DNA of 42,509 nucleotides from Akkermansia muciniphila (lineage in GTDB: Bacteria > Verrucomicrobiota > Verrucomicrobiia > Verrucomicrobiales > V1-33). Position numbers and translations under genes: made by a program. Below the pieces are notes generated by a model that was not told the DNA's origin, did not search any database, and saw only the letters and a list, made by a program, of their open reading frames with translations. Positions 10,201 to 17,371 of this stretch are shown here, piece by piece. The stretch is taken from the NCBI GenBank assembly GCA_945861415.1, contig CAMAUV010000038.1, forward strand, positions 1 to 42,509. The letters run 5' to 3'. How positions within the stretch are numbered: position 1 is the stretch's first letter; each line of letters begins with the position of its first letter.

Positions 10201-10930
10201 CAGCAGTATCCTGACATGGATCGGCCAGCGGGCCGCATTTGTTCAAAGCCAAATCCCCGCACCCGCCGCATGGGCCGTCACCAGCGCCCCGGCGAATGAA
10301 GCACTCATCAGCACCGGCAGCGTCACTTTCGCCGGCACCGCGCCTTACAATTACAAGACCGTGCAGTTCGAAATCACTGGCTGCAATCCCGTGGAAGCCG
10401 AGTTCTCCTCCCTGAGCAACTGGAGCGCCACCGTGCCCGTCACGCTGGGCCGCCACGTCATCGCCCTTCGTGTCTATGATCCGCGTGGCGTGCTCATTCC
10501 CGCCGCCTCGCAGGACTTCGTGGTCATCGGCACCAGCTCCGGCACCTTCACCGACGCCGACCTCGACGGTCTGCCCGATCAGTGGGAATGCCTGACCGGC
10601 CTGGATTCTGTGTCTGCCGCCGGAGCCAACGCCGACAGCGACGGCGATGGCCAGACCGACTTTCAGGAATACCTCGCCGGCACCCACCCACTCAACGCCG
10701 CAAGTGTGCTCACCGCGACGTTCCAGTCGCTCAACGGAAGTCAAATCACCCTCGCCCTCCCGACCGCCGCCGGGCGAACATACCGCATCCAGACCAGCAC
10801 CGACTTGCAGTCTGCCAGTTGGACCACCGCGCAAACCATCGGGCCGCTCACGACGGATCAAACCGCCCAGCCCGTCATCGCAGCACCGCCGGGAACCACC
10901 CGAATCTTCATTCGGGTGCTGGCTCCCTGA
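4283..10930 (+). CDS. Giant secreted LTD/LamG/jelly-roll/CotH protein
   Basis: A 2215-residue protein with a signal peptide (about 1-23). Approximate order: LTD 25-177; LamG-type domain in two pieces, 190-279 and 527-662, with a complete second LamG (286-520) between them; LTD-like 675-789; an LTD in two pieces (792-815 and 1213-1326). That last LTD is split by a jelly roll (821-860 and 1092-1202), itself split by a third LamG (870-1090). Then follow a carbohydrate-binding-like sandwich (1327-1510), a fibronectin-like segment (1513-1615) and a CotH-like domain (about 1639-1989, LLLPWDWDFSF near 1900). The end has an aspartate-rich calcium-type repeat (DADLDGLPDQWE and DSDGDGQTD, about 2090-2135) and a terminal beta-domain ending RVLAP. 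CotH proteins include protein kinases, but activity here is not shown. It is probably an extracellular or surface protein. No strong ribosome binding site precedes the ATG. Confidence 0.88.
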   Translation: MKTPACLLSASALLQLSAVLSAADSVVVFNEVHYHPDTQEPQREYIELHNQMAVDVDLSRWEVTGGVNYTFPAGTVIPGRGYLVVAANPAGVLSAYGAAGALGPWTGRLSNSGEDLHLRDNSGREMDEVVYGTDNKWPAGADGAGPSLVKRTPNAASGEAANWTSSWQHGGTPGAVNFPDPNAPFVPPAGLVSWWRMEESSGTTTADAAGGNTGTLGAGATRIAGLTGSGALNFDNTTAASLNAGAGANLAVTNGITIEAVIKPAWNGTGTDVIMARNNTSVPSNLAAYYPLDEAASGTAAAVDAAGGANGTFIGTATRTAGTNGSTGAARFNNAGTDGVNIGAAHSFTTGLTISAWLKPTWSGNTGDYDEIYRKEDGGNRILFSFQRDSFNGSASPPVAAGPVLSFGLNVSGYNELDMPLDGVSGRPTLAQLKDGNWHHVAATYNAATGVKGLWVDGTLRHSTTHSGNILSGGGTAGVIGNISPTGGEPFSGDIDEFALFRVALTATQIANLASNSNTPLNVLTGSSDPAKLLLAFQNSGGPALVFGLNTGGAYSELSMALDGASGRPTLAELTDGNEHHVAAAYDSATGAKSLYVDGTLRQSATVSGVISASGAAPLTIGNLAPGGADAFTGAMDEVAYWSRALSAAEVAQHWTKTQAGQDYFALPSTSTPPPALRISEVGAPGSFFVELQNAGTTALDLTGFSISVTGVSGGTYAMPSQMLAPGALLSVTAAQLGFNPATGGKLFVLSPTQHTDAIELAATGHGRTATGEWAATSAATQGAANTFSFQNDVVISEIMYHPRPLPGSPAQIQNTTLVPLTATWKYRDDGTDPGASWKDEAYNDAAWPAGQGMLGSGGASGAYAAAVAADTPLAYWKLDNATVGMTDSSGNNRTGTATAGVGLGAAALVNDGAASRAITLSGSNRITVPGFEKIGPGGYSIEYWVKVTSAPGSFMNLVGDGESGGDFFMMNYLSSGLAVRPHYGFGNSPVSLDSAGTLAVGQTFHVVTTWDALNPTGNGVIYINGVADTTGTISRNLPAAGTTGNNMIFIGYDNREPASGSYVMDEVAVYNYALSPARVAAHYSAGSALPRNTSIAAGTGAHYFRTTFTYSGNPAATELFLTLAADDGAVVYLNGTELRRTNMPAGTVTHSTPAVTERINSTLDGPFTVPASALVSGVNVLAVSVHQTGSTDVFMGLELTARETLAAAAPYTESRNTWLELHNKGTSATDLTGWRVDDGVDFTFASGTSIPAGGRLVVANDMTLFAAAHPGVTVVGPLANGFSRSGERIVLRDAAGNVADSVSYHDSGRWPGAADGGGSSLELRDVRSDNTAAESWAASDESSRASWQTYTYRATAAADGGPTNFNEFVLGLLDEGEVLIDDLVVTSQPGTGSAAVIVSGGDFSSGATAWRMRGTHRTSAIVAEPGNAGNQVMRVTSTGGTDVLHNCIEITLNGNAAIVNGREYEISFRAKWVRGANQLNTRFYWNRCAKVTRLTVPPDGGTPGAVNSRNAANAGPAFSGLRHAPVVPAASQACTVSVEANDPDSVSGATLFYSVSGGAFTSTAMTNASGTWSATIPGQPAGTVVQFYVQATDGAAATADFPAAGAGSRAMIQWNDGTANLALAHNVRLILTAGDRTAMFGGSELMADDRRGCTVIYDESEVFYDCGVRLKGSEHGRADAGRQSYNVSFPAEKKFRGVHDSVLLDRSGGWRFGRTTGQDEILVKHIITHAGGTASLHDDIIRLISPQAGHTGPALLQMARFGGDYLDSQYKDGSDGKLFKMEIAYHTTGTHNGQPTGNKLAQESSISNLDLGDRGVDPESYRWFYRQENLTANDDASAMMAVTRAFAKSGTAFDAEIDPLIDNDEWMRAMACESLCGISDVFSRDNGHNANFYVRPKDGKMLLLPWDWDFSFVQGTSAPLWSGRQISKLIQRPHNLRRFYCHLQDIMATTFNTAYMGYWTNHYDNFTPGRDFSSILTWIGQRAAFVQSQIPAPAAWAVTSAPANEALISTGSVTFAGTAPYNYKTVQFEITGCNPVEAEFSSLSNWSATVPVTLGRHVIALRVYDPRGVLIPAASQDFVVIGTSSGTFTDADLDGLPDQWECLTGLDSVSAAGANADSDGDGQTDFQEYLAGTHPLNAASVLTATFQSLNGSQITLALPTAAGRTYRIQTSTDLQSASWTTAQTIGPLTTDQTAQPVIAAPPGTTRIFIRVLAP
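5138..5842 (+). other. Inner LamG domain nested inside an outer LamG domain
   Basis: The segment is a complete LamG-type sandwich, from AAYYPLDEAASG to TATQIANLASNS. The sequence before it (TIEAVIKPAWNGTG, then DVIMARNN) and after it (SSDPAKLLLAFQNSGG onward) are the two halves of a separate LamG. They align with the inner copy: TISAWLKPTWSGNTG pairs with TIEAVIKPAWNGTG, and GVSGRPTLAQLKDGNWHHV pairs with GASGRPTLAELTDGNEHHV. Boundaries are approximate. Confidence 0.75.
6656..8260 (+). other. Three-level nested domain: LTD containing jelly roll containing LamG
   Basis: The LTD domain opens with VVISEIMYHPRP (from about 6658) and resumes at TWLELHNKGTSATDLTGW (about 7930). Between them is a jelly roll that opens with TWKYRDDGTDPGASW and closes with AHYFRTTF, DDGAVVYLNGTEL and NVLAVSVHQTGS. 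The jelly roll is interrupted from about 6890 to 7552 by a LamG-type domain beginning PLAYWKLDN and ending MDEVAVYNYALSPARVAAHY. All junctions are in frame. Confidence 0.72.
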
Positions 10931-11044
10931 CTCACCAAGGGCACATCCCGTTGCCGCCCCTGGCTCACTGCTCGCGCTAACTTGGCATCGCTTTGTCGAT
11001 GACAGCTATTGCCACCCGCTCCGGTTTCCGGCAATACTCCCGCC

Positions 11045-14000
11045 ATGAGCACTCTCTCCCTCCTTTGCGCCGCTGCGGCGGCTTCACTGCTCTTGCTCAC
11101 ATCGCTGGCGGTGCGGGCGGGGTCTTATTCGCAATCCTTCGCGCTGCCGGATGGGACGACGGCGATCGGCGGGGGCACGGTGTTGGGGACTTCCAATGCG
11201 AATCCGCTTGTCGCGTCGGTGCAGGGCGGGGCGCTGCGGCTGGTGCAGGCGGGGGTTTATTCCACGGTGTCGTCGTTCAAGCTGCCGGACCTGGATGCGG
11301 GGCGCGAGTTGCAGTCGTTAGATGTGAGTTTCACGGTGCGCATGACGCAGAATGGCGCGGAGGTGCCGGCGGATGGATTCTCGCTGAACTTCGGACCGGT
11401 GCCCGCGGGGCATGGCGGCGGGCCACTGGGGTTTGTGATGCCCGGAGGGCTGGTCATCGGCTGGGACACTTATAATAACGGCGGCGATCCACCGTCGGTG
11501 GAGATTTTTCACGACGGCATCAGCGTGGCCAATGCGCTGCGCACGTTCGCTTACAGTCCCACGACCTACGTGCCGGTGACGGTGCATTGGGACAGCACCA
11601 ACGGGCTGGATGTCACCTACAACGGCGCGGTGGTGACGGACTTGAAGCTGCCAGCGGGTTGGCCGGGCACGGGATTCACGTTCGCCTTCTCCGCCTATAC
11701 CGGCGGGTTGTCGCAGGACGTCTATATAGACAACCTCAGCATCACTACGGTGCCGGTCCTGCCCGTCGAGACAGGCGGGCCGGTCATCAGTGAGTTCGTG
11801 GCCGACAACACGCTGCGCGAGGACAGTGAGACGGACACGCCGGACTGGATCGAGATTTACAATGGGCAGAATGCCTCGGCCACGCTCACCGGCTGGCATC
11901 TCACCGATGACGCGGCGCTGCCGGCGAAGTGGACATTCCCGGCGGTGACGATGGCGCCTTACAGTTACCTGCTCGTCTCCGCGTCGGCCAAGAACCGGCT
12001 CACGCCCGCGGACCTGCACACGAATTTCCGGCTGGCCAATGAAGGCGGCTATCTGGCACTGACGCGCCCGGACCAGAGCGTGGCGGACAGTTACAACTAC
12101 CTCGCGCAGGCGGAGGACGTCGCCTACGGCGAACTCGGCGCGGCGCGCACGCGGGGCTATCTGGCCACGCCGTCGCCCGGCGGGAAGAATGTCGCGCCGC
12201 AGGCGGTGAACGGCCCCGCGGAGGACGTGGTGTGGTCGCGCGATGGCGGACTGGTCACGGGCGCGACGCCGGTTTCGATCACCGTGCCGGCGGGCGCGAC
12301 GGTGCGCTACACGACGAATGGCACAGTCCCGAACGAAACGTCTCCGGCCTATGCGGCACCGTTCAATGTAACGACGACGACCACGCTCCGCGCGCGTGTT
12401 TATCGCCCGGATGCGTTGCCCGGCTCAGTGAGCAGCCGCACGTTTCTCCTGATCGACAGTTCGCTCTCCAGCTACAATGGCGCGGGCCAGCCGGCGTTCT
12501 CGTCGAACCTGCCGGTCATCGTGCTCGACAGCTTCGGCGTGCCCGTGGATTCAGTGACCGATCCCGGCGCGGCGCGTCCGTTTCGCCTGACGTATGGCGT
12601 GGTCATCGGCAAAGACCCGATCACCGGTCGCGCGCGGCTCACGGATGTGCCGGACTTCCAGGGCCGCGGCGGCACGCATGTGCGCGGCGAGAGTTCGTCG
12701 GGCTTTCCGCATAAATCCTGGGCCTGGGAAACGTGGGACAACGAGGGTCGCGACAAGGACGTGCCCATTCTCGGAATGCCGGAGGAGTCCGACTGGGCGC
12801 TGCACGGCCCGTGGTCGGACAAGACGCTCATGCGCAACTACCTCGTCTATTCCACCTTCGCCGAGAGCGCCGCGGGCTATTTCGCGCCGCGCACGCGCTT
12901 TGTGGAGGTCTTCTTCAATCAGGAAGCGGGCCAGCCAGTGAGCTATGCCGACTACCGCGGCATTTACCTGCTGGTGGAGAAACCCAAGCAGGGGCGGAAC
13001 CGCGTGGATGTGGCGAAGACGAATCCGCTCGTGACCGATCCGCTGCTGGTGCAGGGCGGCTACGTTTTCAAACACGACAAAAACGCGCCCGGCTCCACGC
13101 AGTGGTATACGGCGACTTACAATCAGTTCATGGAGGGTCACGATCCCGAGGCGCTCAATACGGCGCAGTTCAACTACCTCTCCGGCTATCTCAATGCTTT
13201 CGAGGCCGCGCTCGCCGGCTCGAACTTCACGCATCCGACGACCGGCTACCAGGCGTGGCTGGACCGCGGGACGTTCATGGACGCGCAGTGGGCGGTGGAA
13301 ATCAGCAAGCAGGTGGACGGTTATGTCTACAGCACCTACTTCAATAAAGACCGCGGCGGCAGGATGAAGGCAGGGCCGCTGTGGGACTTCAATATCTCTC
13401 TGGGCAACGCCGACTATGCCACCGGCGAAACACCCACCGGCTGGCTCTACGACTCCGCGGGCACGGCGACCGGCACCGGCGGCATGTGGTATCCGCGGCT
13501 GCATCAGGATGTGGACTACCGGCAGTTTCACTTCGACCGCTACTGGCAACTCCGGCGTTCGCTGTGGGGCACCGCGGCGATCAACACGCGTATTGACGAC
13601 ACCGCCGCGATGCTGCGCGAGGGCAGCGCGGTGACGATCACGAACAACATGTCCACCACCGTGCAGAACCCGGCGGCGCGGCATTTCCGGAAGTATGCCA
13701 TCCTCGGCCAGCGCCACTGGCCGAACCCGGCCAGCTCGACCACGCTCACCTCGTATCAGGCGGAGGTGAACGCGATGAAGACATGGATCACCACGCGGCT
13801 CACGTGGCTGGACGATCAGTTTTACAGCGGCACCACCGTGCTGCGCCCGCCGCTGTTCAGTCATCCCGGTGGCATCGTGAGCACTCCGTTCTCGCTCACC
13901 ATAGACCGCTACACGGGCACGCCGCCCGCGGGACGGACCTACACCGCCGGAACTATTTATTATACGCTCGACGGCTCTGATCCGCGCTCGCCTTACGTGC

Positions 14001-15607
14001 CGGACAACGGACGCACGCTCGTCGCAGAGAACTCGCCCTGCCGCGTACTCGTGCCCTTCGCCGACATCGGCGCGACGTGGCGCAGCCTGGGGTTCAATGA
14101 CGCCGCATGGTTCGCCGGCGTGCAGGGAGTGGGCTACGACGACGCCGTGGACTACAATCCCTACATCGGCGCCAATCTCGAAGCGCCGAATCCCGTGATG
14201 AAGGGCGTGAATCAGACCTGCTACATCCGCATTCCGTTCACCACCACCGCCGCGCAGATGGACGGCATCAATTTCCTGAAACTCCGCATCCGTCGCGACG
14301 ATGGCTTCGTCGCGTATCTGAATGGCACGAAGATCGCGGACAGCTACGCCCCCGCCACACTGACGTGGAATTTCGCCGCCACTCCCTCGGCATTCGACGA
14401 AACCATCGCCAAAACCCTCGCGGAGTTCGACTGCACGGCCAACCTCGCCGCGCTGCAGATGGGCAAGAATCTTCTGGCCATCCACGGCCTCAATTTCGGT
14501 ATCAACAGCAGCGACTTCCTCTGCCAGGCGGTGCTGGAGACGGGCATCCGCAGCAGCACGCCCAATGCGCCCTCCGCCAACGCCGTCGCCTACACCGGGC
14601 CGCTGGCGCTCAATGCATCTGCGACTGTGAAGGCCCGCGTGCTGGACACTGCCACAAATTCATGGACACCGGTCACGGAAGGCTCGTTCATCGTGAATGC
14701 CGTGCCCGCCTCCGCCGCGAACCTCGTCGTTTCCGAAATGAACTACAATCCCTCCGATCCCACGCTGGGTGAAGCCGCAGCGGGATTCACAGCGGCGAAC
14801 GACTTCGAATATGTCGAGCTGCTGAACATCGGCGCGTCTGCGGTGGACCTCACCGGGGTGGCGTTCACTGCGGGCATCGGCTTTCAATTCACCGCCGCGC
14901 TCAGTCCGTCGCTGCTGCGGCTGGAATCCGGCGAGCGCGTTGTGGTCGCGGAGAATCCCGCCGCCTTTGCCATGCGCTACGGCACGTCCGCGGGATTGAA
15001 ACTTGCCGGCCCGTATTCCGGCAATCTCTCCAACGGCGGCGAAACGCTCACTCTGCTCGCTGCCGCCGCCGGTGTCATAAAGAATTTCGCCTGGCTCGAC
15101 ACCGAACCCTGGCCCGTGGACGCCGACGGTGCGGGCTACAGCCTCGTGCTCAACGACCCGCCCGCGAATCCTGATCACAGCCTGCCCGGGAGTTGGCGCA
15201 GCAGCGCCCAGGCCGGCGGCACCCCGGGGGCACCCAACGGCACTCCGCCGCCCAATAATCCCGCCAGTGATGACGACAACGACGGCCTCGCCGCTGTCGT
15301 CGAGCACGCGCTGGGTCTCAATCCTTCAGTTCCCAACGGCACGCCGGTCCTGCAAACGCGCAGCCAGGACTTCATCGTGAACAACGTCCCCGGGACCTAC
15401 CTCGTCCTCGAATTCACCCGCAGCCTGACCGCCGACGGCGTCACCGTCACGCCTGAACTCTCCGCCACGCTCAGCTCCTGGTCCGCCGCCCCCCTGACCT
15501 TTATCAGCACCCGCAACAACGGCGACGGCACCGCCACCATCACCTGGCGCACCACCGCGCCGCGCGATACTCTTTCCCGCGTGTTCCTCCGCCTGCGCGT
15601 GGAGTGA
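11045..15607 (+). CDS. Giant secreted lectin-like/LTD/CotH protein
   Basis: A 1520-residue exported protein. The ATG at 11045 is chosen because it begins a clean signal peptide (MSTLSLLCAAAAASLLLLTSLAVRAG without the last residues); an in-frame ATG at 11009 would add 12 unlikely residues. Approximate order: legume-lectin-like sandwich 26-235; LTD 245-380; chitobiase-C-like segment 395-455 (VRYTTNGTVPNETSP); CotH domain 487-885 with GGTHVRGESS and GPLWDFNISLGNADY. Next is a second chitobiase-C-like domain beginning YYTLDGSDPRSPY near 973 and ending AYTGPLALNASATVKARVL near 1180-1200, with a jelly roll inserted at about 988-1168. The end has an LTD (1226-1398), an aspartate-rich DDDNDGLAAVVEHALG motif and a terminal beta-domain. 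It lies 114 nt after the previous giant in the same direction, so the two may be co-transcribed. Substrate unknown. Confidence 0.87.
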   Translation: MSTLSLLCAAAAASLLLLTSLAVRAGSYSQSFALPDGTTAIGGGTVLGTSNANPLVASVQGGALRLVQAGVYSTVSSFKLPDLDAGRELQSLDVSFTVRMTQNGAEVPADGFSLNFGPVPAGHGGGPLGFVMPGGLVIGWDTYNNGGDPPSVEIFHDGISVANALRTFAYSPTTYVPVTVHWDSTNGLDVTYNGAVVTDLKLPAGWPGTGFTFAFSAYTGGLSQDVYIDNLSITTVPVLPVETGGPVISEFVADNTLREDSETDTPDWIEIYNGQNASATLTGWHLTDDAALPAKWTFPAVTMAPYSYLLVSASAKNRLTPADLHTNFRLANEGGYLALTRPDQSVADSYNYLAQAEDVAYGELGAARTRGYLATPSPGGKNVAPQAVNGPAEDVVWSRDGGLVTGATPVSITVPAGATVRYTTNGTVPNETSPAYAAPFNVTTTTTLRARVYRPDALPGSVSSRTFLLIDSSLSSYNGAGQPAFSSNLPVIVLDSFGVPVDSVTDPGAARPFRLTYGVVIGKDPITGRARLTDVPDFQGRGGTHVRGESSSGFPHKSWAWETWDNEGRDKDVPILGMPEESDWALHGPWSDKTLMRNYLVYSTFAESAAGYFAPRTRFVEVFFNQEAGQPVSYADYRGIYLLVEKPKQGRNRVDVAKTNPLVTDPLLVQGGYVFKHDKNAPGSTQWYTATYNQFMEGHDPEALNTAQFNYLSGYLNAFEAALAGSNFTHPTTGYQAWLDRGTFMDAQWAVEISKQVDGYVYSTYFNKDRGGRMKAGPLWDFNISLGNADYATGETPTGWLYDSAGTATGTGGMWYPRLHQDVDYRQFHFDRYWQLRRSLWGTAAINTRIDDTAAMLREGSAVTITNNMSTTVQNPAARHFRKYAILGQRHWPNPASSTTLTSYQAEVNAMKTWITTRLTWLDDQFYSGTTVLRPPLFSHPGGIVSTPFSLTIDRYTGTPPAGRTYTAGTIYYTLDGSDPRSPYVPDNGRTLVAENSPCRVLVPFADIGATWRSLGFNDAAWFAGVQGVGYDDAVDYNPYIGANLEAPNPVMKGVNQTCYIRIPFTTTAAQMDGINFLKLRIRRDDGFVAYLNGTKIADSYAPATLTWNFAATPSAFDETIAKTLAEFDCTANLAALQMGKNLLAIHGLNFGINSSDFLCQAVLETGIRSSTPNAPSANAVAYTGPLALNASATVKARVLDTATNSWTPVTEGSFIVNAVPASAANLVVSEMNYNPSDPTLGEAAAGFTAANDFEYVELLNIGASAVDLTGVAFTAGIGFQFTAALSPSLLRLESGERVVVAENPAAFAMRYGTSAGLKLAGPYSGNLSNGGETLTLLAAAAGVIKNFAWLDTEPWPVDADGAGYSLVLNDPPANPDHSLPGSWRSSAQAGGTPGAPNGTPPPNNPASDDDNDGLAAVVEHALGLNPSVPNGTPVLQTRSQDFIVNNVPGTYLVLEFTRSLTADGVTVTPELSATLSSWSAAPLTFISTRNNGDGTATITWRTTAPRDTLSRVFLRLRVE
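14006..14548 (+). other. Jelly-roll module inserted in a chitobiase-C-like domain
   Basis: The host domain starts with YYTLDGSDPR and finishes with AVAYTGPLALNASATVKARVL, segments normally separated by only about 10-15 residues in this family. Here about 190 residues intervene. They carry the jelly-roll signature: ATWRSLGFNDAAWFAG, CYIRIPF, RRDDGFVAYLNGTKI and NLLAIHGLNFGINSSDFL. Boundaries are approximate. Confidence 0.7.
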
Positions 15608-15701
15608 ACGGCACCTTGCCGGAGTTGACAGTGCCGCGCCATGCGCCGGGATTCGACCTGACCATGCTCACCGTGCTGCTGCCAGTGGTGCTGATGCTGC
15701 T

Positions 15702-15790
15702 GATCAAGCCATCCAGCCCGTCATCGCAGCGCCGCCGGGAGCCACGCCCCGCTGTTCACGCGAATTTTCAGTCGGGTGCTGGCACCCTGA
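15702..15790 (+). pseudogene. Degenerate 3' end of a giant-protein gene (remnant A)
   Basis: The stretch matches the last 75 bases or so of the 4283-10930 gene, including an identical 17-mer (CAGCCCGTCATCGCAGC). With one frameshift near 15745-15752 it reads DQAIQPVIAAPPGATP, then LFTRIFSRVLAP and a TGA at 15788-15790. The intact gene reads DQTAQPVIAAPPGTTRIFIRVLAP with its own stop. No matching upstream domains were found, so this is an orphan C-terminal fragment. Confidence 0.7.
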
Positions 15791-15806
15791 CTTATTGGGC
15801 AGGACC

Positions 15807-16799
15807 TCAATAAAATGTCCGCTGCCGGACTTCGATCCCAAGGTCAGTGCCGACCAGCATCTTGAACCTGGCGACATCAAACGTGGTCGTGCTCTGCCGG
15901 AAATGATAGGGGAAGACCATGCGGGGCCGGAATTGCCGCACGGCGCTGGCGGCGGCATCCACTGTCATGTTTGATGGCAGGCTCATGCAGACAAAGGCGG
16001 CATCAATCCCGGTCAGGGCTCGCATTTCAGGAATGTCTTCAGTGTCTCCGCTGAAGTAGATTTTTTTCCCGCCCAGCGTCACCACGTAGCCGTTGCCGGT
16101 GCCCTGCGGATGGTTCGTGTTCGACATATTGTACATGGGCACGGCCTTCACGGTCATTCCGTGAGCGGAACCTGTCGCTCCATTGGCCAGAACCGTGGTC
16201 CGGGATCGCAGCGTTGCCGGGGCGGTGGAGGACATGGCGGTATAGACCGACTGCGGTGCAAAAATGACGGTATCCGCTTTCAGCAGTGCGGTGAGGCGGG
16301 TGCTGGAAAAGTGATCGCTGTGGGTGTGGGTCACCACAATCACATCCGCCAGAGGCATTCCGGTGAATCGGGGTCCGTTGCTGTTTTGGTCGCTCGGATC
16401 ACTGTATAGAGTGCGACCATTCCAGGAGACGGCCACACTGGCGTGACCGATGGGGCGAAGGATGGCGTTTCCATTGCCCGTGGACAGGTGGTCGCCGGTG
16501 AATACATTCGTACCACCGAGCGGAAGCGCCCGGTAAACGCGCCTGCTCAGCGGCGGCGCGGCCACATCCAGCAGTTGTTCGTTGCCTGTGCTTCGCACAG
16601 TGACCAGCGCCTTCCAATCGCTCAAATTTTCCGAGGTCTCGATCCGGTAGTAGCTGCCGGCGTCCGCTACGGAAGTCAGCAGCACCTCCCCATTCGTCTG
16701 TCGCAGCAATCCTGTTACTGATGGCTCAGCGGCGGCGAGCCAGAGGCCCAGTCCACAAGCGGAGAGGGGCAACACGAGGCGCAAATGTACTAGTCTCAT
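15807..16799 (-). CDS. Secreted MBL-fold hydrolase with N-terminal beta-domain
   Basis: A 330-residue protein of the metallo-beta-lactamase fold (UlaG/UPF0173-like branch, Lactamase_B_2/3). The metal motif HTHSDH lies at about residues 158-163, and later segments YFSGDTEDIPEM and MVFPYHFRQS fit the second metal-ligand and C-terminal regions. The ATG at 16799 is preferred over 16847 because it starts an export signal. That signal either ends at AAA-E near residue 24 or contains a lipobox-like LSAC at 12-15, so lipoprotein status is uncertain. Residues 26-92 (SYYRIETSENLSDWKAL, then PLSRRVYRAL) resemble the extreme C-terminal domain of the giants, an unusual position for it. The gene is antisense to its neighbours and lies between two fragments of giant-gene 3' ends. 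Substrate unknown. Confidence 0.85.
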   Translation of the reverse strand: MRLVHLRLVLPLSACGLGLWLAAAEPSVTGLLRQTNGEVLLTSVADAGSYYRIETSENLSDWKALVTVRSTGNEQLLDVAAPPLSRRVYRALPLGGTNVFTGDHLSTGNGNAILRPIGHASVAVSWNGRTLYSDPSDQNSNGPRFTGMPLADVIVVTHTHSDHFSSTRLTALLKADTVIFAPQSVYTAMSSTAPATLRSRTTVLANGATGSAHGMTVKAVPMYNMSNTNHPQGTGNGYVVTLGGKKIYFSGDTEDIPEMRALTGIDAAFVCMSLPSNMTVDAAASAVRQFRPRMVFPYHFRQSTTTFDVARFKMLVGTDLGIEVRQRTFY

Positions 16800-16870
16800 T
16801 ATTATTACCCATATTGTCGGACCGGGGCGAGTTTGGCAATACCCCAAATGCCCAATAACGGCCCCCCTCC

Positions 16871-16953
16871 CGACGGATCAAACCGCCCAGACCAACATCC
16901 CCGCAAGGCGGCGAGACATGAGGACCTTCCTTCGAGTGATTGCTCTCTGTTAA
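16871..16953 (+). pseudogene. Degenerate 3' end of a giant-protein gene (remnant B)
   Basis: CGACGGATCAAACCGCCCAG (16871-16890) is identical to 10851-10870 near the end of the first giant gene. It continues as a diverged reading frame DQTAQTNIPARRRDMRTFLRVIALC with TAA at 16951-16953, parallel to DQTAQPVIAAPPGTTRIFIRVLAP in the intact gene. Only this C-terminal scrap is present. Confidence 0.7.
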
Positions 16954-17096
16954 CGCTCAACTGATCCGCGCATGCTATTTTAGCTTCGGGCGCAGGCCCC
17001 GGACGGCCAAATCCAGAGCGGAATCAACAATACGCTGGATACCGGCAAGAAATTTACCTTTGGCCAGAACAGCGCCACTAGAAGTTATCCGAAACT
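16954..17096. other. Short non-coding stretch with a possible gene scrap
   Basis: No full gene is visible. On the + strand, 16984-17097 is open and reads plausibly like protein (GQIQSGINNTLDTGKKFTF), so it may be a scrap of a gene cut by the neighbouring IS remnant. A 6-bp inverted repeat GAAGTT/AACTTC (17081-17098) sits where the end of that element would be expected. Both points are weak. Confidence 0.25.
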
Positions 17097-17290
17097 TCAG
17101 TATCTGAAGAGGGAGGCGAGCATGACGGAAACGAAGGCAAGCCAGTGGTGGGCTTCGAGGGTGGCGGCGAGGCGTTCGTGGTCACGACCCATTCGGCGAA
17201 AGCGCGCCGCCCAACCGATGCTGCGTTCAACTGCCCAGCGTTTGGGCAACGGTATAAAAGGGCGCTCCCCTCCGTAGCCCGCCGCGACAC
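17097..17290 (-). pseudogene. C-terminal fragment of an IS5-family transposase
   Basis: The - strand reads LPKRWAVERSIGWAARF, then RRMGRDHERLAATLEAHHWL and a stop at 17097-17099. It corresponds to the conserved C-terminal end of IS5-family DDE transposases (pattern LPRRWVVERTFAWL, then RRLAKDYE and a closing helix). In IS5-type elements the glutamate of WAVER is the last catalytic acid. Everything N-terminal is missing: upstream the sequence runs into the end of the WYL regulator gene in another frame. It is a relic, not an active element. Confidence 0.7.
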
Positions 17291-17371
17291 CGTTTGATAC
17301 GGCACTTCTGCCCAGCATTAGAACTATATTGCCAACGCTATGGCCAAACTCGGCAGCATAGACATCGCCGG

